NCBI RefSeq assembly: GCF_951230135.1
Contig: NZ_CATNVC010000005.1
Coordinates: 100,667 to 164,666, forward strand
Source of the DNA: Butyricicoccus sp. Marseille-Q5471
GTDB lineage: Bacteria; Bacillota; Clostridia; Oscillospirales; Butyricicoccaceae
DNA: 64,000 nt
Reading direction: 5' to 3'
Positions 1 to 9,653 of this stretch are shown here, in pieces (the stretch's first letter is position 1; each line of letters begins with the position of its first letter). The position numbers and the translations under genes are program-made. The notes below the pieces were generated by a model, which worked only from the letters and a program-made list of their open reading frames with translations, made no database searches and was not told the origin of the DNA.

Positions 1-845
1 TCATCGTTGCCGCGCCGATTCCGGCAAGCTGGGTCTCGCAGACCGAGGAAAGTGTGCGCACACGCGTCTACTCCATCACGGGCAGTCCTAATGTCATGGG
101 CAGTCTGCTTGTACTGTTTGCCCCGATGGTCGCGGGCATTGCATACTACTCCAAGAAAACCTGGGTCAAGATTTGCGCCATCGGCGCGACCGGCATGATG
201 TGTCTGTCCATTATCTTCACCTTTTCCAAGGGCGCCTGGGGCGGATTGTTTGTGGCGGTTGTCATCTTCGCAGCCTTCCTTGACCGCCGTCTGATTGCAT
301 TGATGGGCGCGGGCGGTGCCACGGCGCTGATTGCCATTCCCTCCATCGCAAACCGCATCACCTATCTGTTCACGACGGATTATGTCGAGGCCAGTCAGCG
401 TGCGGGACGCATGGTGCGATGGGAAACCGGCCTAAACCTGCTGCACGAGTCCAACCCCTGGCTTGGATTCGGCCTTGGCCGGTTCGGCGGTGCGGTTGCC
501 ATGCAGAACAAGATTATTGAGGAATCGGACGCCTTTTCCTACTTCTATATGGACAACTATTACCTCAAAACACTGGTAGAGATGGGATACATCGGCCTGA
601 TTTTCTTTATCATCCTGCTGATTGGACTGGTCATCTGGTGTCTGCGCTCGATTGGCCGCACCAAGCTGTGCGAAACCGACCGCAGCCGCGTGCTGGCGGT
701 GTCGATGTTCGCGGGCATGATGGGCGTGCTGACGCACTGCTACTTTGAAAACATTTTCGAAGTCCCTTACATGACGGCTTATTTCTGGAGCATGGGGGCG
801 GCTGTTCTCTATCTCGGCTACTTCCGCAAGCGACGGCAAAACTGA
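1..845 (+). CDS. O-antigen ligase / Wzy-type polymerase family protein, 5' truncated by window edge
   Basis: The reading frame is open from the left edge, so only the C-terminal part (about 280 residues) is visible. It has several hydrophobic membrane segments and the motif NPWLGFGLGRFG about halfway, typical of the O-antigen ligase/polymerase (Wzy_C) domain, followed by a long extracytoplasmic loop and two more membrane helices. Proteins of this family join or polymerise lipid-linked glycan units at the outer face of the membrane. In a Gram-positive cell the likely product is a capsular, exopolysaccharide or wall glycan. The substrate cannot be read from the sequence. The gene ends with a strong terminator, so it closes an operon lying to the left. 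Confidence 0.75.
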   Translation, partial: IVAAPIPASWVSQTEESVRTRVYSITGSPNVMGSLLVLFAPMVAGIAYYSKKTWVKICAIGATGMMCLSIIFTFSKGAWGGLFVAVVIFAAFLDRRLIALMGAGGATALIAIPSIANRITYLFTTDYVEASQRAGRMVRWETGLNLLHESNPWLGFGLGRFGGAVAMQNKIIEESDAFSYFYMDNYYLKTLVEMGYIGLIFFIILLIGLVIWCLRSIGRTKLCETDRSRVLAVSMFAGMMGVLTHCYFENIFEVPYMTAYFWSMGAAVLYLGYFRKRRQN

Positions 846-860
846 ACAAATTCCACGTCA

Positions 861-897
861 AAAGCACGGTGAAGCACAGACTTCACCGTGCTTTTTT
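861..897 (+). terminator. Rho-independent terminator of the polymerase gene
   Basis: A perfect 14-bp inverted repeat (arms 861-874 and 881-894) with a 6-nt loop runs into a T tract. It separates the left-edge gene from the phosphate operon. Confidence 0.9.
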
Positions 898-903
898 GCG
901 CAC

Positions 904-963
904 TTTACACAAGGTTATGCGCTTTACGCGGATTTTACACGGTCTTGCTTTTAGATTTTACAC
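904..963 (+). promoter_or_regulatory. Pho-box-like direct repeat array upstream of pstS
   Basis: TTTACAC or a close variant occurs at 904, 923, 934 and 957, with a weaker TTGCTTT at 945. Units 923, 934, 945 and about 956 keep an 11-bp period, the pattern bound by PhoP/PhoB dimers at phosphate-starvation promoters. A -10-like TATCAT follows at 972-977. The operon downstream encodes its own PhoB-like regulator and PhoR-like kinase, so autoregulation is likely. The period is seen; binding is inferred. Confidence 0.7.
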
Positions 964-1021
964 GCAGTTTTTATCATGGAATATGTAAACAACAGATGGA
1001 AACAAAAAGGAGAGCAATACT

Positions 1022-1927
1022 ATGAAGAAACTCGTATCCGCCCTGCTCGCAGGCGCTCTGCTGTGCGGCGCACTGGCCGGCTGCGGCAGCAGCACCACGC
1101 AGACCCCAGCCGCAAACGGCGCAGGCAATGAAGCGACCGCGATGTCGGGTGCAATCACGGTCATCTCCCGCGAGGACGGCTCGGGCACACGCGGCGCATT
1201 CGTCGAACTGACCGGCGTCGAAGAGAAGAACGCAGAAGGCAAAAAGGTGGACAACACCACCGCGGACGCCGAGGTTGTCAACAAGACCGACGTCGTGCTG
1301 ACCAGCGTTTCGGGCAACGAAAAGGCAATCGGCTATGTTTCGCTCGGCGCGCTCAACAACACCGTCAAGGCTGTCAAGGTGGACGGTACGGAAGCCACGA
1401 CCGACAACGTAAAGTCCGGCGCTTACACGCTCGCCCGTCCCTTCAACATTGCAACCAAGGGCACGCCGACCGGCCTTGCGGCCGACTTTCTGAACTTCGT
1501 TCTCTCCAAGGACGGTCAGGCCGTCGTTGTGGATAACAAGTACATCGAGGTAAACGATGCGGCAGCAGCCTTCGTTTCCGACGGTTCTACCGGCAAAATC
1601 TCCATCGGCGGCTCGTCCTCGGTGTCTCCGGTGATGGAGAAGCTCATCGAGGCCTATAAGGCGCTCAATCCCAACGCACAGATTGACCTCCAGACCTCTG
1701 ACTCGACCGCAGGCATGACGGGCGCCATGGACGGCACGTTTGACATCGGCATGGCCTCGCGCGAGCTGAAGGATTCCGAATCAGCCGAGCTGACCGGCAC
1801 TGCCATCGCACTGGACGGCATCGCGGTTATCATCAATCCGGCAAACACGGTGGACTCGCTGACCACCGAGCAAATCAAGGAAATCTACGTCGGCAATGTG
1901 ACCGACTGGGCCGAACTCGCCGCTTAA
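1022..1927 (+). CDS. pstS: Phosphate ABC transporter substrate-binding lipoprotein with circularly permuted halves
   Basis: Binds phosphate outside the membrane and delivers it to PstCA. It is a lipoprotein: a hydrophobic signal is followed by lipobox LAGC with Cys21. The order of the halves is unusual. The segment that is normally C-terminal (ITVISREDGSGTR, residues 44-57, through the YVSLGAL and RPFNIATK parts) comes first. The normally N-terminal segment (KISIGGSSSVSP at about 192-203, MASRELKD, ALDGIAVIINP, ending TDWAELAA) comes last. The break lies at the linker joining DW-E-L to VISRE in ordinary PstS, so this looks like a circular permutation with all phosphate-contact motifs kept. 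Start ATG follows AAGGAGAG. Confidence 0.92.
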   Translation: MKKLVSALLAGALLCGALAGCGSSTTQTPAANGAGNEATAMSGAITVISREDGSGTRGAFVELTGVEEKNAEGKKVDNTTADAEVVNKTDVVLTSVSGNEKAIGYVSLGALNNTVKAVKVDGTEATTDNVKSGAYTLARPFNIATKGTPTGLAADFLNFVLSKDGQAVVVDNKYIEVNDAAAAFVSDGSTGKISIGGSSSVSPVMEKLIEAYKALNPNAQIDLQTSDSTAGMTGAMDGTFDIGMASRELKDSESAELTGTAIALDGIAVIINPANTVDSLTTEQIKEIYVGNVTDWAELAA

Positions 1928-1994
1928 ACTGCGGTTAAAGGGCTGAAGGGCGAACACCGTTTCGCCCTTTTCCCTATATCTATGGGGTGAAAAC

Positions 1995-2858
1995 ATGAAA
2001 AACTTCCGAGAAAAACTGATGCACGGCGTGTTCTTTGTCTGTGCACTGGTATCCATCCTCGCGGTTGTGCTGATTTGCGTGTTCCTATTTGCAAACGGCG
2101 TGCCCGCCATGCAGAAAATCGGGCTCGACAACTTCCTGCTCGGCACCACGTGGAAGCCGGGCAACGACCTGTACGGCATCCTTCCCATGATTTTGGGCAG
2201 CGTGTACATCACGGCGGGCGCGATTGTCGTCGGCGTGCCGATTGGCCTGCTGACCGCGATTTTTATGGCCTTCTATTGCCCGAAGCGCATCTACGGCTTT
2301 TTGAAGCCCTGCACCGAGCTGCTCGCCGGCATTCCTTCCATTGTATACGGTTTCTTCGGCATGGTGATTATCGTACCGCTCATCCGCGATATCGCCGCCT
2401 TCTTCGGCCGGGATATTTCAGGCTCCTCTATTCTTGCCGCCTCTATTCTGCTTGGCATTATGATTCTGCCCACCATCATCGGCGTGTCCGAAGCTGCGCT
2501 GCGCGCCGTGCCGGGCAGCTACTATGAAGGCTCGGTTGCCATGGGCGCAACGCATGAACGCGCGGTGTTCTCAGTCGTGCTGCCGGCGGCAAAGTCCGGC
2601 GTGCTGGCATCGATTGTGCTCGGCATCGGCCGCGCAATCGGTGAGACAATGGCTGTGATCATGGTTGCGGGCAATCAGCCGCGTGTGACCGGCGATATGC
2701 TCAAGGGCATCCGCACCATGACCGCCAACATTGTCACCGAAATGGGCTACGCCGCCGATCTGCACCGCGAGGCGCTCATTGCGACCGGTGTGGTGCTGTT
2801 CGTCTTTATCCTCATCATCAACCTGTCGTTCTCTGTGCTCAAAAGGAGGAAGGATTAA
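1995..2858 (+). CDS. pstC: Phosphate ABC transporter permease PstC
   Basis: One of the two membrane subunits of the high-affinity phosphate importer. The protein has about six transmembrane helices and the binding-protein-dependent permease loop, visible around ESEG-type residues followed by GATHERAVFSVVLPAAKSG, which contacts the ATPase. It ends in a short Arg/Lys-rich tail. The length of 287 residues is normal for PstC. It sits 67 bp after pstS, and pstA begins directly at its stop codon, so the two permease genes are translationally coupled. Expression is expected from the Pho-controlled promoter ahead of pstS. Confidence 0.95.
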   Translation: MKNFREKLMHGVFFVCALVSILAVVLICVFLFANGVPAMQKIGLDNFLLGTTWKPGNDLYGILPMILGSVYITAGAIVVGVPIGLLTAIFMAFYCPKRIYGFLKPCTELLAGIPSIVYGFFGMVIIVPLIRDIAAFFGRDISGSSILAASILLGIMILPTIIGVSEAALRAVPGSYYEGSVAMGATHERAVFSVVLPAAKSGVLASIVLGIGRAIGETMAVIMVAGNQPRVTGDMLKGIRTMTANIVTEMGYAADLHREALIATGVVLFVFILIINLSFSVLKRRKD

Positions 2859-3734
2859 GTGGAAGATATCAGAATGCGCCCGATTTCCATCGCGGGCAAA
2901 CGTCAGCCGGTGCGCCTGCATGGCCGCGTCAAATCACGCGTGCAGCGGGGGTTGGTCTACGGCGCGGCTGCACTCACCTTTGCCGTGCTGCTCTTCCTGA
3001 TTTCTTATATCCTGGTGCGCGGCGTCCCCAATCTGAAGCCATCGCTGTTTTCCTGGACCTACTCCTCGGAGAATGTGTCGATGGTGCCCGCCATCATCAC
3101 CACCGTTGAAATGACACTGCTCGCCCTGCTGCTCGCCGTGCCCTTTGGCCTGTTCACGGCCATCTACCTCAACGAATACGCCGCGCGCGGTAACAAGCTG
3201 GTAAACATCATCCGCATCACAACCGAAACGCTCTCCGGCATTCCCTCGATTGTGTATGGCCTGTTTGGCATGCTGTTCTTCGTTACTTACCTGCACTGGG
3301 GTTATTCGATGGCGTCCGGCGCGATGACCCTTGCCATCATGATTCTGCCGCTCATCATGCGCACGGCAGAGGAAGCGCTGATGAGCGTGCCTGACTCCTT
3401 CCGCGAGGCCTCCTTCGGCCTCGGCGCGGGGCGGCTGCGCACGGTGTTTCGCATCGTACTGCCCAGCGCAATGCCCGGCATTCTGTCCGGTATCATCCTG
3501 AGCATCGGCCGCATCGTCGGCGAAACCGCGGCGCTCATCTTCACCGCAGGCACCATGGCACAGATTCCGAGTCTGCTTCAATCCGGCCGCACGCTTGCCA
3601 TCCATATGTATGTGCTGTCCGGCGAAGGACTGCACATGAACGAAGCATATGCGACCGCGGTGGTGCTGCTGATTGTTGTGCTGCTGATGAACGCGCTTTC
3701 GGCACTCGTGGCCAAGCGCCTGACCAAAAAGTAA
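2859..3734 (+). CDS. pstA: Phosphate ABC transporter permease PstA
   Basis: Second membrane subunit of the phosphate importer, 291 residues. An N-terminal cytoplasmic basic stretch of about 30 residues precedes the first helix. The ATPase-contact loop reads [19 protein letters not shown], followed by [18 protein letters not shown]. The start is GTG immediately after the pstC TAA, with AAAGGAGG inside the end of pstC serving as ribosome binding site. pstB follows after 13 bp. The position between pstC and pstB is the standard pstSCAB order. Confidence 0.95.
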   Translation: MEDIRMRPISIAGKRQPVRLHGRVKSRVQRGLVYGAAALTFAVLLFLISYILVRGVPNLKPSLFSWTYSSENVSMVPAIITTVEMTLLALLLAVPFGLFTAIYLNEYAARGNKLVNIIRITTETLSGIPSIVYGLFGMLFFVTYLHWGYSMASGAMTLAIMILPLIMRTAEEALMSVPDSFREASFGLGAGRLRTVFRIVLPSAMPGILSGIILSIGRIVGETAALIFTAGTMAQIPSLLQSGRTLAIHMYVLSGEGLHMNEAYATAVVLLIVVLLMNALSALVAKRLTKK

Positions 3735-3747
3735 GGAGTATTCCCTC

Positions 3748-4496
<749 letters not shown>

Positions 4497-4497
<1 letters not shown>

Positions 4498-5135
4498 TGA
4501 GAAACCGATTTGACACCCAGCTTGCAGAGCTGAATAAAGAGCTGATTGCGATGGGCGCACTATGTGAAAACTCCATTGCAAGCGCGGTCAAGGCGCTGCT
4601 TTCCGGCGACCTCAAGCTCGCCCAGAACGCCATTGCGGTAGAGGGCGAGATTGACCGCAAGGAACGCGAGATTGAGTCGATGTGCCTAAAGCTGCTGCTG
4701 CAGCAGCAACCGGTTGCCAGTGATTTGCGCCTGATTTCCTCGGTGCTCAAAATGATTACCGATATTGAGCGCATTGGCGATCAGGGCAGCGACATTGCCG
4801 AAATCGTCAGCTACATGCCGGGCGAGGGCGTACAGAACCCCCACATCAGCGACATGGCGAAGGCGACGATTAAAATGGTCACCGACAGCTTGGATGCATT
4901 CGTGCGCCGCGACCTGACCCTCGCATGGAGCGTCATCGAGTATGACGACGTGGTGGACGATTTATTCTCCCGCTGCAAGCAGGATTTGATCGCCGAAATT
5001 GCAGCCGATCCCGCCAGCGGCGAGCGCGTGCTCGACCTGCTGATGATTGCCAAATACCTCGAGCGCATCGGCGACCATGCCACCAACATTGCCGAGTGGG
5101 TTGAATTTTCCATCACCGGCACACACAAATCTTAA
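4497..5135 (+). CDS. phoU: Phosphate signalling/transport regulator PhoU
   Basis: PhoU links the Pst transporter to the PhoR kinase and represses the Pho response when phosphate is plentiful. The 212-residue protein is all helical with the two tandem PhoU domains. Each carries the metal-cluster-type ERIGDQGSDIAE or ERIGDHATNIAE motif (near residues 85 and 185). It overlaps pstB and is followed 37 bp later by the phoB-like gene, so the sensing proteins are co-transcribed with the transporter. Confidence 0.95.
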
Positions 5136-5172
5136 ACGAAATCCGTCCTCGCGGCGGGAGAGGAGGCACCCC

Positions 5173-5856
5173 ATGATCTACTGCGTCGAGGACGACAACA
5201 GCATCCGCGAACTGGTCGTCTACACGCTGCAAAACACCGGTTTTGACGCGCAAGGCTGCCCCGACGGCGGCGCGCTTTTTGCCGCCCTGCGCGAGCAGAA
5301 GCCCGAACTGATTCTGTTGGACATCATGCTGCCCGGCGAGGACGGCGTGTCCATCCTGCGCCGGCTGCGCTCGCTGCCCGACACGGCGGATATCCCCGTC
5401 ATCCTGCTGACCGCTAAAACCTCGGAGTATGACAAGGTGGTCGGGCTTGACAGCGGCGCGGACGACTATATCGCCAAGCCCTTCGGCATGATGGAGCTGA
5501 TTGCCCGCATTCGCGCCGTGCTGCGCCGCGCACAGACCAAGGCACAGACCGAGCAGAGCCGTCCTCTTGCGTTGGGCGGCATCTGTGTCGACGAGCGCGC
5601 ACACACCGTGTTTGTCGGCGAAGAAACCGTGCAGCTTACGCTCAAGGAATTCCAACTGCTCTGCCTGCTGATGAAAAACCGCGGCGCGGTGCTGACGCGT
5701 GACGTGCTGCTCGAGACCATCTGGGGCTACGGCACCGAAAACGAGACCCGCACGGTCGATGTACACATCCGCACGCTGCGCCAAAAGCTCGGTGACTGCG
5801 GCGAGCTGATCGAAACCGTTCGCGGCGTAGGTTATCGCATGGGGGATCGTGCATGA
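5173..5856 (+). CDS. phoB: PhoB/PhoP-like response regulator (OmpR family)
   Basis: Transcription factor of 227 residues. The N-terminal receiver domain has acidic residues VEDD at 5-8, phosphoacceptor Asp50 in LLDIMLP, and a Lys in the IAKPFG motif. The C-terminal winged helix ends with TVDVHIRTLRQKLG and VRGVGYRMG, typical of OmpR/PhoB proteins. The frame is open 42 codons further upstream, but the ATG at 5173 follows AGGAGG and starts the receiver fold, so it is preferred. The stop overlaps the kinase start (ATGA). By context it controls the pst operon. Confidence 0.9.
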   Translation: MIYCVEDDNSIRELVVYTLQNTGFDAQGCPDGGALFAALREQKPELILLDIMLPGEDGVSILRRLRSLPDTADIPVILLTAKTSEYDKVVGLDSGADDYIAKPFGMMELIARIRAVLRRAQTKAQTEQSRPLALGGICVDERAHTVFVGEETVQLTLKEFQLLCLLMKNRGAVLTRDVLLETIWGYGTENETRTVDVHIRTLRQKLGDCGELIETVRGVGYRMGDRA

Positions 5857-7502
5857 GAAAACGCGTCTTCGGCAGCATCTGCCTGACCAGCTTCGTCACA
5901 CTGCTGCTGACCGCAGCGCTGCTGATGATCGCCGTCTATTCGGGCATGGAAAGCGATGTGCGCGACAGGCTGAAAAACGAAAGCATTCATCTGGTCGATG
6001 TGTCGGAAGATCGTACGCTGCTTGAGCGCATCGGCCGAAGCTATGCCGAACGCATCACCCTAATTGCCGAGAACGGCGACGTATTATACGACAATCAAGG
6101 CGATGCCAGCCAGATGGAAAACCATCTGTCACGCCCCGAAGTGGCGCAGGCCATTAAAACGGGGGTTGGACAGGGGCAGCGTCTGTCTCACACGCTTGAC
6201 CGCAAGACCTATTACTACGCCGTTCGCCTGCCGGACGGCGCTGTGCTTCGTCTGGGCAGCACAGCGGACAGTGCCTTCGGCGCACTGCGCACCGTGTCGC
6301 CGTGGATTGTGCTTGTGCTGCTGCTCACACTGTTGGTCGCGGCGCTGCTCGCCAGTTGGCTGACGCATATCCTGCTCGCGCCTATTATCGCTCTCGACCT
6401 CAGGCAGCCGCTCAAAAATGCGGCCTATGATGAGCTTTCTCCCCTGCTGCACCGCATGGCGGCGCAAAACAAGAAAATCGATGCGCAGATGGACGAACTC
6501 AAGCGCCGCCAGGCTGAGTTTGACGACATCACCACGCGCATGGATGAGGGACTGGTGCTGCTGAGCGCACAGGGCGAAATCCTGTTTGCCAACCACGCGT
6601 CCCGCCGACTGTTCCCCAAGGAGGAGGCACACGGCACATATCTGACCCTGTGCCGCGATCCGGAATATATACGCGTGGTCGAGCAGGCGCTCAGCGGCGA
6701 AAGCACGCGCGGCAAGCTGGAACGCGACGGCCGCGCCTATGCGCTGACCGCAAGCTCGGTCGCGGGTGAGGGACAAGGACATGCAGCCGTACTGTTCATC
6801 GTCGATGTGACCGAGCGCGAACAGGCCGAACGGCAGCGGCAGGAATTTTCGGCCAATGTCTCGCACGAACTGAAAACGCCGCTGACCTCGATTATGGGCA
6901 TTGCCGAAATCATGGAAAACGGCATCGTGCGTCCCGAGGATATCGGCCGTTTCGCGGGCAGCATCCGCTCAGAAGCGACGCGCCTGCTCGCACTGATTGA
7001 GGACATCATTCGGCTGTCCCGTCTGGACGAGGGCGGTATGCAGGAAAGTTTTGAGCCGGTCGATTTGTACGCGGTGTGCGTCAGCGTGCGCGACAGACTG
7101 CAGCAGAAGGCGTTACAAAACCGGATTGCCCTCACACTCGAAGGCGAGATGGCGGTGGTATCCGGCGTGCGGCAGACGCTTGAGCAGATGGCCTTCAACC
7201 TCTGCGACAACGCAATCACCTATAACCGGCCGGACGGCAGCGTAACCCTGTTCGCGGGCATCGCGTGCGGTCAACCCGTGCTGCGCGTAAGCGACACCGG
7301 CATCGGCATTGCCCCGGCCGATCAGGCACGCGTGTTTGAGCGTTTTTACCGCGTGGACAAGAGCCACGCCAAGTCCACCGGCGGCACCGGTCTGGGTTTG
7401 TCAATCGTCAAGCACGGTGCGCAGCTCCACGGAGCCGAGGTCAGCATGCAAAGCGTATTAGACCGCGGGACGACCATCGAAATTCGCTTTCCCAAGGGAT
7501 AA
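5853..7502 (+). CDS. phoR: PhoR-like sensor histidine kinase
   Basis: Membrane kinase of 549 residues, probable partner of the preceding regulator. A first membrane helix (about 7-30) and a second (about 150-172) flank an extracytoplasmic domain of about 120 residues. A linker and PAS domain (about 220-320) follow. Next come the HisKA box FSANVSHELKTPLTS with His338 and the ATPase domain with N (NLCDNAITYN), G1 (DTGIGI), F (FERFYRV) and G2 (GGTGLGLSIVK) boxes. It ends the operon, just ahead of a terminator. The PAS and periplasmic domains match PhoR layout, and the Pst context supports phosphate control. Confidence 0.9.
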   Translation: MRKRVFGSICLTSFVTLLLTAALLMIAVYSGMESDVRDRLKNESIHLVDVSEDRTLLERIGRSYAERITLIAENGDVLYDNQGDASQMENHLSRPEVAQAIKTGVGQGQRLSHTLDRKTYYYAVRLPDGAVLRLGSTADSAFGALRTVSPWIVLVLLLTLLVAALLASWLTHILLAPIIALDLRQPLKNAAYDELSPLLHRMAAQNKKIDAQMDELKRRQAEFDDITTRMDEGLVLLSAQGEILFANHASRRLFPKEEAHGTYLTLCRDPEYIRVVEQALSGESTRGKLERDGRAYALTASSVAGEGQGHAAVLFIVDVTEREQAERQRQEFSANVSHELKTPLTSIMGIAEIMENGIVRPEDIGRFAGSIRSEATRLLALIEDIIRLSRLDEGGMQESFEPVDLYAVCVSVRDRLQQKALQNRIALTLEGEMAVVSGVRQTLEQMAFNLCDNAITYNRPDGSVTLFAGIACGQPVLRVSDTGIGIAPADQARVFERFYRVDKSHAKSTGGTGLGLSIVKHGAQLHGAEVSMQSVLDRGTTIEIRFPKG

Positions 7503-7520
7503 GCGAAGATAAACAGCAAA

Positions 7521-7566
7521 ACACCCGATTTCCCTCGTTTTCGAGGCGAAACCGGGTGTTTCTTTT
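7521..7566 (+). terminator. Terminator of the pst-phoBR operon
   Basis: A long inverted repeat with a few mismatches (ACACCCGATTTCCCTCG pairing with the complementary arm ending at GGGTGT) runs into TTTCTTTT just after phoR. Confidence 0.85.
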
Positions 7567-7623
7567 CGTGTGCTCAGCCGTTTACGCACACCGTCTGCAT
7601 GGCATCAGACGATGCAGGATGCA

Positions 7624-8085
7624 TCACACCATCTGATTAATTGTCTTATATTTATACATCTTCTCGGCGTGATTTTGCTCCTCGGTCTCAATATCGTTGA
7701 GCAGCTTTCTAACGTCCGAGTTGCCAAACTGGAACAGGTCAAAGTTATAGGCCGAAGCCACATACTTTTCAGTCGAAATGGCATCGGTGCACAGGAACTT
7801 ATCGCTGTCCTTATCTGCCAGATTGCAGTTGCCCGCATAGGTCGGCGCCGGATTATAGTCCTGCCCCGCCTTGTCGGCACTGTTCACCGCAGGAATAGTG
7901 CCATTGAGCAGCTGACCAAGTGAATCATAGTGCTTTTGCTCATCCTGCTTGATGGAGCAGAACAGGTTCTGCAGCACGGTATCCTTTGCCGCTCGCTCAT
8001 TTTTTTCATATTTTTCGATGCATAGCTTCTCCTGATCCTGCAAATCCTGAATCAGAAAACGTTCTTTTTCGGAAAGATTATACAT
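7624..8085 (-). CDS. CotF-like spore coat / ferritin-like helical protein
   Basis: 153 residues, nearly all helical. Two ferritin-like helix signatures, QDEQKHYDS near residue 48 and EEQNHAEKMYKYK at the C-terminus, match the Coat_F family of small spore coat proteins in Firmicutes. The middle part (about 60-110) is loop-like. The role is inferred from family only; the sequence gives no direct proof of sporulation in this organism. The gene stands alone between two plus-strand and minus-strand units. The start has only a weak GAAGA ribosome binding site, whereas a perfect GAAGGAGG lies about 45 bp further upstream, where it serves another frame. Confidence 0.7.
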   Translation of the reverse strand: MYNLSEKERFLIQDLQDQEKLCIEKYEKNERAAKDTVLQNLFCSIKQDEQKHYDSLGQLLNGTIPAVNSADKAGQDYNPAPTYAGNCNLADKDSDKFLCTDAISTEKYVASAYNFDLFQFGNSDVRKLLNDIETEEQNHAEKMYKYKTINQMV

Positions 8086-8190
8086 GCATTCTTCGCATAT
8101 AAACGCAGGCTGGTGCCCCGCCGTTTACACACTACCTCCTTCATTTTAGTCCAACGGTAGTATGTCATCGGCTGCGTTTTTGTATGCAAA

Positions 8191-8222
8191 CAGGCGCACA
8201 GGACATTCCTCCTGTGCGCCTG
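8191..8222 (-). terminator. Probable terminator of the rplU-obgE operon
   Basis: A 13-bp perfect inverted repeat (8191-8203 and 8210-8222) lies 43 bp downstream of obgE. The T tract on the minus strand is short, so termination strength is uncertain. Confidence 0.55.
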
Positions 8223-8264
8223 CTATTTTCCATGCATCAATAAAATTCGGGATTTTGCGGTGCA

Positions 8265-9536
8265 TTAATAGACGTATTCGAACTCCAAATCGCCGATTAC
8301 AACGAAATCGCCTTCCTGTACGCCCATCTGCTCCAGTTTGTCGTACACGCCTGCATTTTTCAGCATGCGGTCCATATACTGGCGGGATTCGTAATCATCG
8401 GTATTGACCGAAGACATGATTTTATCCACCCACGCGCCGGAAACGACATAGTAATCCTCAACCTTGTCGACTTGCCAGTCGCGCTCTGTAATCTCTTCCT
8501 CAACCGGCACGAAGTCGGGCTCGTACACAAACACGGGCGGCAGCTCGCGCAGCTCGTCCCACGCCATGCGCATCAGCTCGCGCACGCCCTGACCGGTCGC
8601 CGCCGACAGCTCCGCAAAACGGAAACCGTGCTCGTCAGCATACTTTTTGAGCTTTTTGACCGGCTCGCGGTCGTCGCCCAGCAAATCGGTCTTGTTGGCA
8701 ACGATAATCTGCGGACGCGCCGCCAAAAATTCGCTGTAGCCCACAAGCTCCTGGTTGATCTTCTCGATATCCTCCAGCGGATCACGACCCTCGCTGCCCG
8801 CGGCATCTACCAGATGCAGCAGCAGACGGCAGCGGTCGATGTGGCGCAGGAAATCGTGTCCCAGACCCGCGCCCTCAGCCGCGCCCTCTATAATACCGGG
8901 GATGTCGGCCATGACGAAGGACTGCTCCTCACCCACCGACACCACGCCCAGATTGGGCACAAGCGTCGTAAAGTGGTAGTTTGCAATCTTCGGACGCGCG
9001 GCGGATACCATGCTCAGCAGCGTAGACTTGCCGACGTTCGGGAAGCCAACCAGACCGACATCGGCCAGCAGCTTGAGTTCCAGCACGATTTCAAGCTCCA
9101 CACCCGGCTGACCCGGCTTTGCAAAGCGGGGCGCCTGACGGGTCGGCGTTGCAAAATGCGAGTTGCCCCAGCCGCCGTTGCCGCCCTTTGCCGCAACAAA
9201 CGGCTCATCGTCCGACAAATCCTTGATGACCTGTCCGCTTTTCTGATCGCGGATAATCGTGCCGCGCGGCACGCGGATGACGAGATCTGCGCCATCCTTG
9301 CCCTTGCAGCGCTTGCTGCCGCCGTTTTCACCCGGAGCCGCCACGTATTTCTTCTTGTAGCGGAAGTCGAGCAGGGTGGACAGGTTATCGTCCACCTTGA
9401 AAATGACAGAGCCGCCGCGGCCGCCGTCACCGCCGTCCGGGCCGCCGGCTGCAACGTACTTTTCGCGGTGGAAATTCACCTTGCCGTCGCCACCCTTACC
9501 GGATGCGATTTTGATTCTTGTAATATCAATAAACAT
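8265..9536 (-). CDS. obgE: GTPase Obg
   Basis: Essential GTPase acting in 50S ribosome assembly and stress control. The 423 residues contain the glycine-rich Obg fold (GKGGDGKVNFHREKY onward), the G domain with P-loop GFPNVGKS near residue 165, the switch DIPGIIEGA, and NKTD. A C-terminal OCT domain of about 70 residues ends in DLEFEY. An upstream in-frame start would add 11 residues, but the ATG at 9536 lies directly after GGAGGAG and begins the conserved FIDITRIKI. It is the last gene of rplU-prp-rpmA-obgE, although a hairpin terminator stands between rpmA and obgE. Confidence 0.96.
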   Translation of the reverse strand: MFIDITRIKIASGKGGDGKVNFHREKYVAAGGPDGGDGGRGGSVIFKVDDNLSTLLDFRYKKKYVAAPGENGGSKRCKGKDGADLVIRVPRGTIIRDQKSGQVIKDLSDDEPFVAAKGGNGGWGNSHFATPTRQAPRFAKPGQPGVELEIVLELKLLADVGLVGFPNVGKSTLLSMVSAARPKIANYHFTTLVPNLGVVSVGEEQSFVMADIPGIIEGAAEGAGLGHDFLRHIDRCRLLLHLVDAAGSEGRDPLEDIEKINQELVGYSEFLAARPQIIVANKTDLLGDDREPVKKLKKYADEHGFRFAELSAATGQGVRELMRMAWDELRELPPVFVYEPDFVPVEEEITERDWQVDKVEDYYVVSGAWVDKIMSSVNTDDYESRQYMDRMLKNAGVYDKLEQMGVQEGDFVVIGDLEFEYVY

Positions 9537-9564
9537 ATTTCTCCTCCTTTCACAGGGGTTAGGT

Positions 9565-9602
9565 AACACCGCAGGGCATCAAAGACGTCCTTGCGCGGTG
9601 TT
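9565..9602 (-). other. Stem-loop in the obgE leader
   Basis: AACACCGC (9565-9572) pairs with GCGGTGTT (9595-9602), extended by AGGG/CCTT pairs. It lies between the rpmA terminator and the obgE ribosome binding site. Function unknown; it may shape readthrough or mRNA stability. Confidence 0.4.
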
Positions 9603-9603
9603 G

Positions 9604-9640
9604 TTTTAAAACAAAATCCCAGACCATAGTCTGGGATTTT
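9604..9640 (-). terminator. Terminator/attenuator between rpmA and obgE
   Basis: AAAATCCCAGAC and GTCTGGGATTTT form a 12-bp stem with a 4-nt loop, followed on the minus strand by a T-rich tract. It probably reduces obgE transcription relative to the ribosomal protein genes. Confidence 0.75.
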
Positions 9641-9653
9641 ATCGCTCTTTTTA

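Noticed and set aside
8472..9566. Plus-strand open frame of 364 codons
   Set aside because: Antisense to obgE, with shadow composition and no ribosome binding site.
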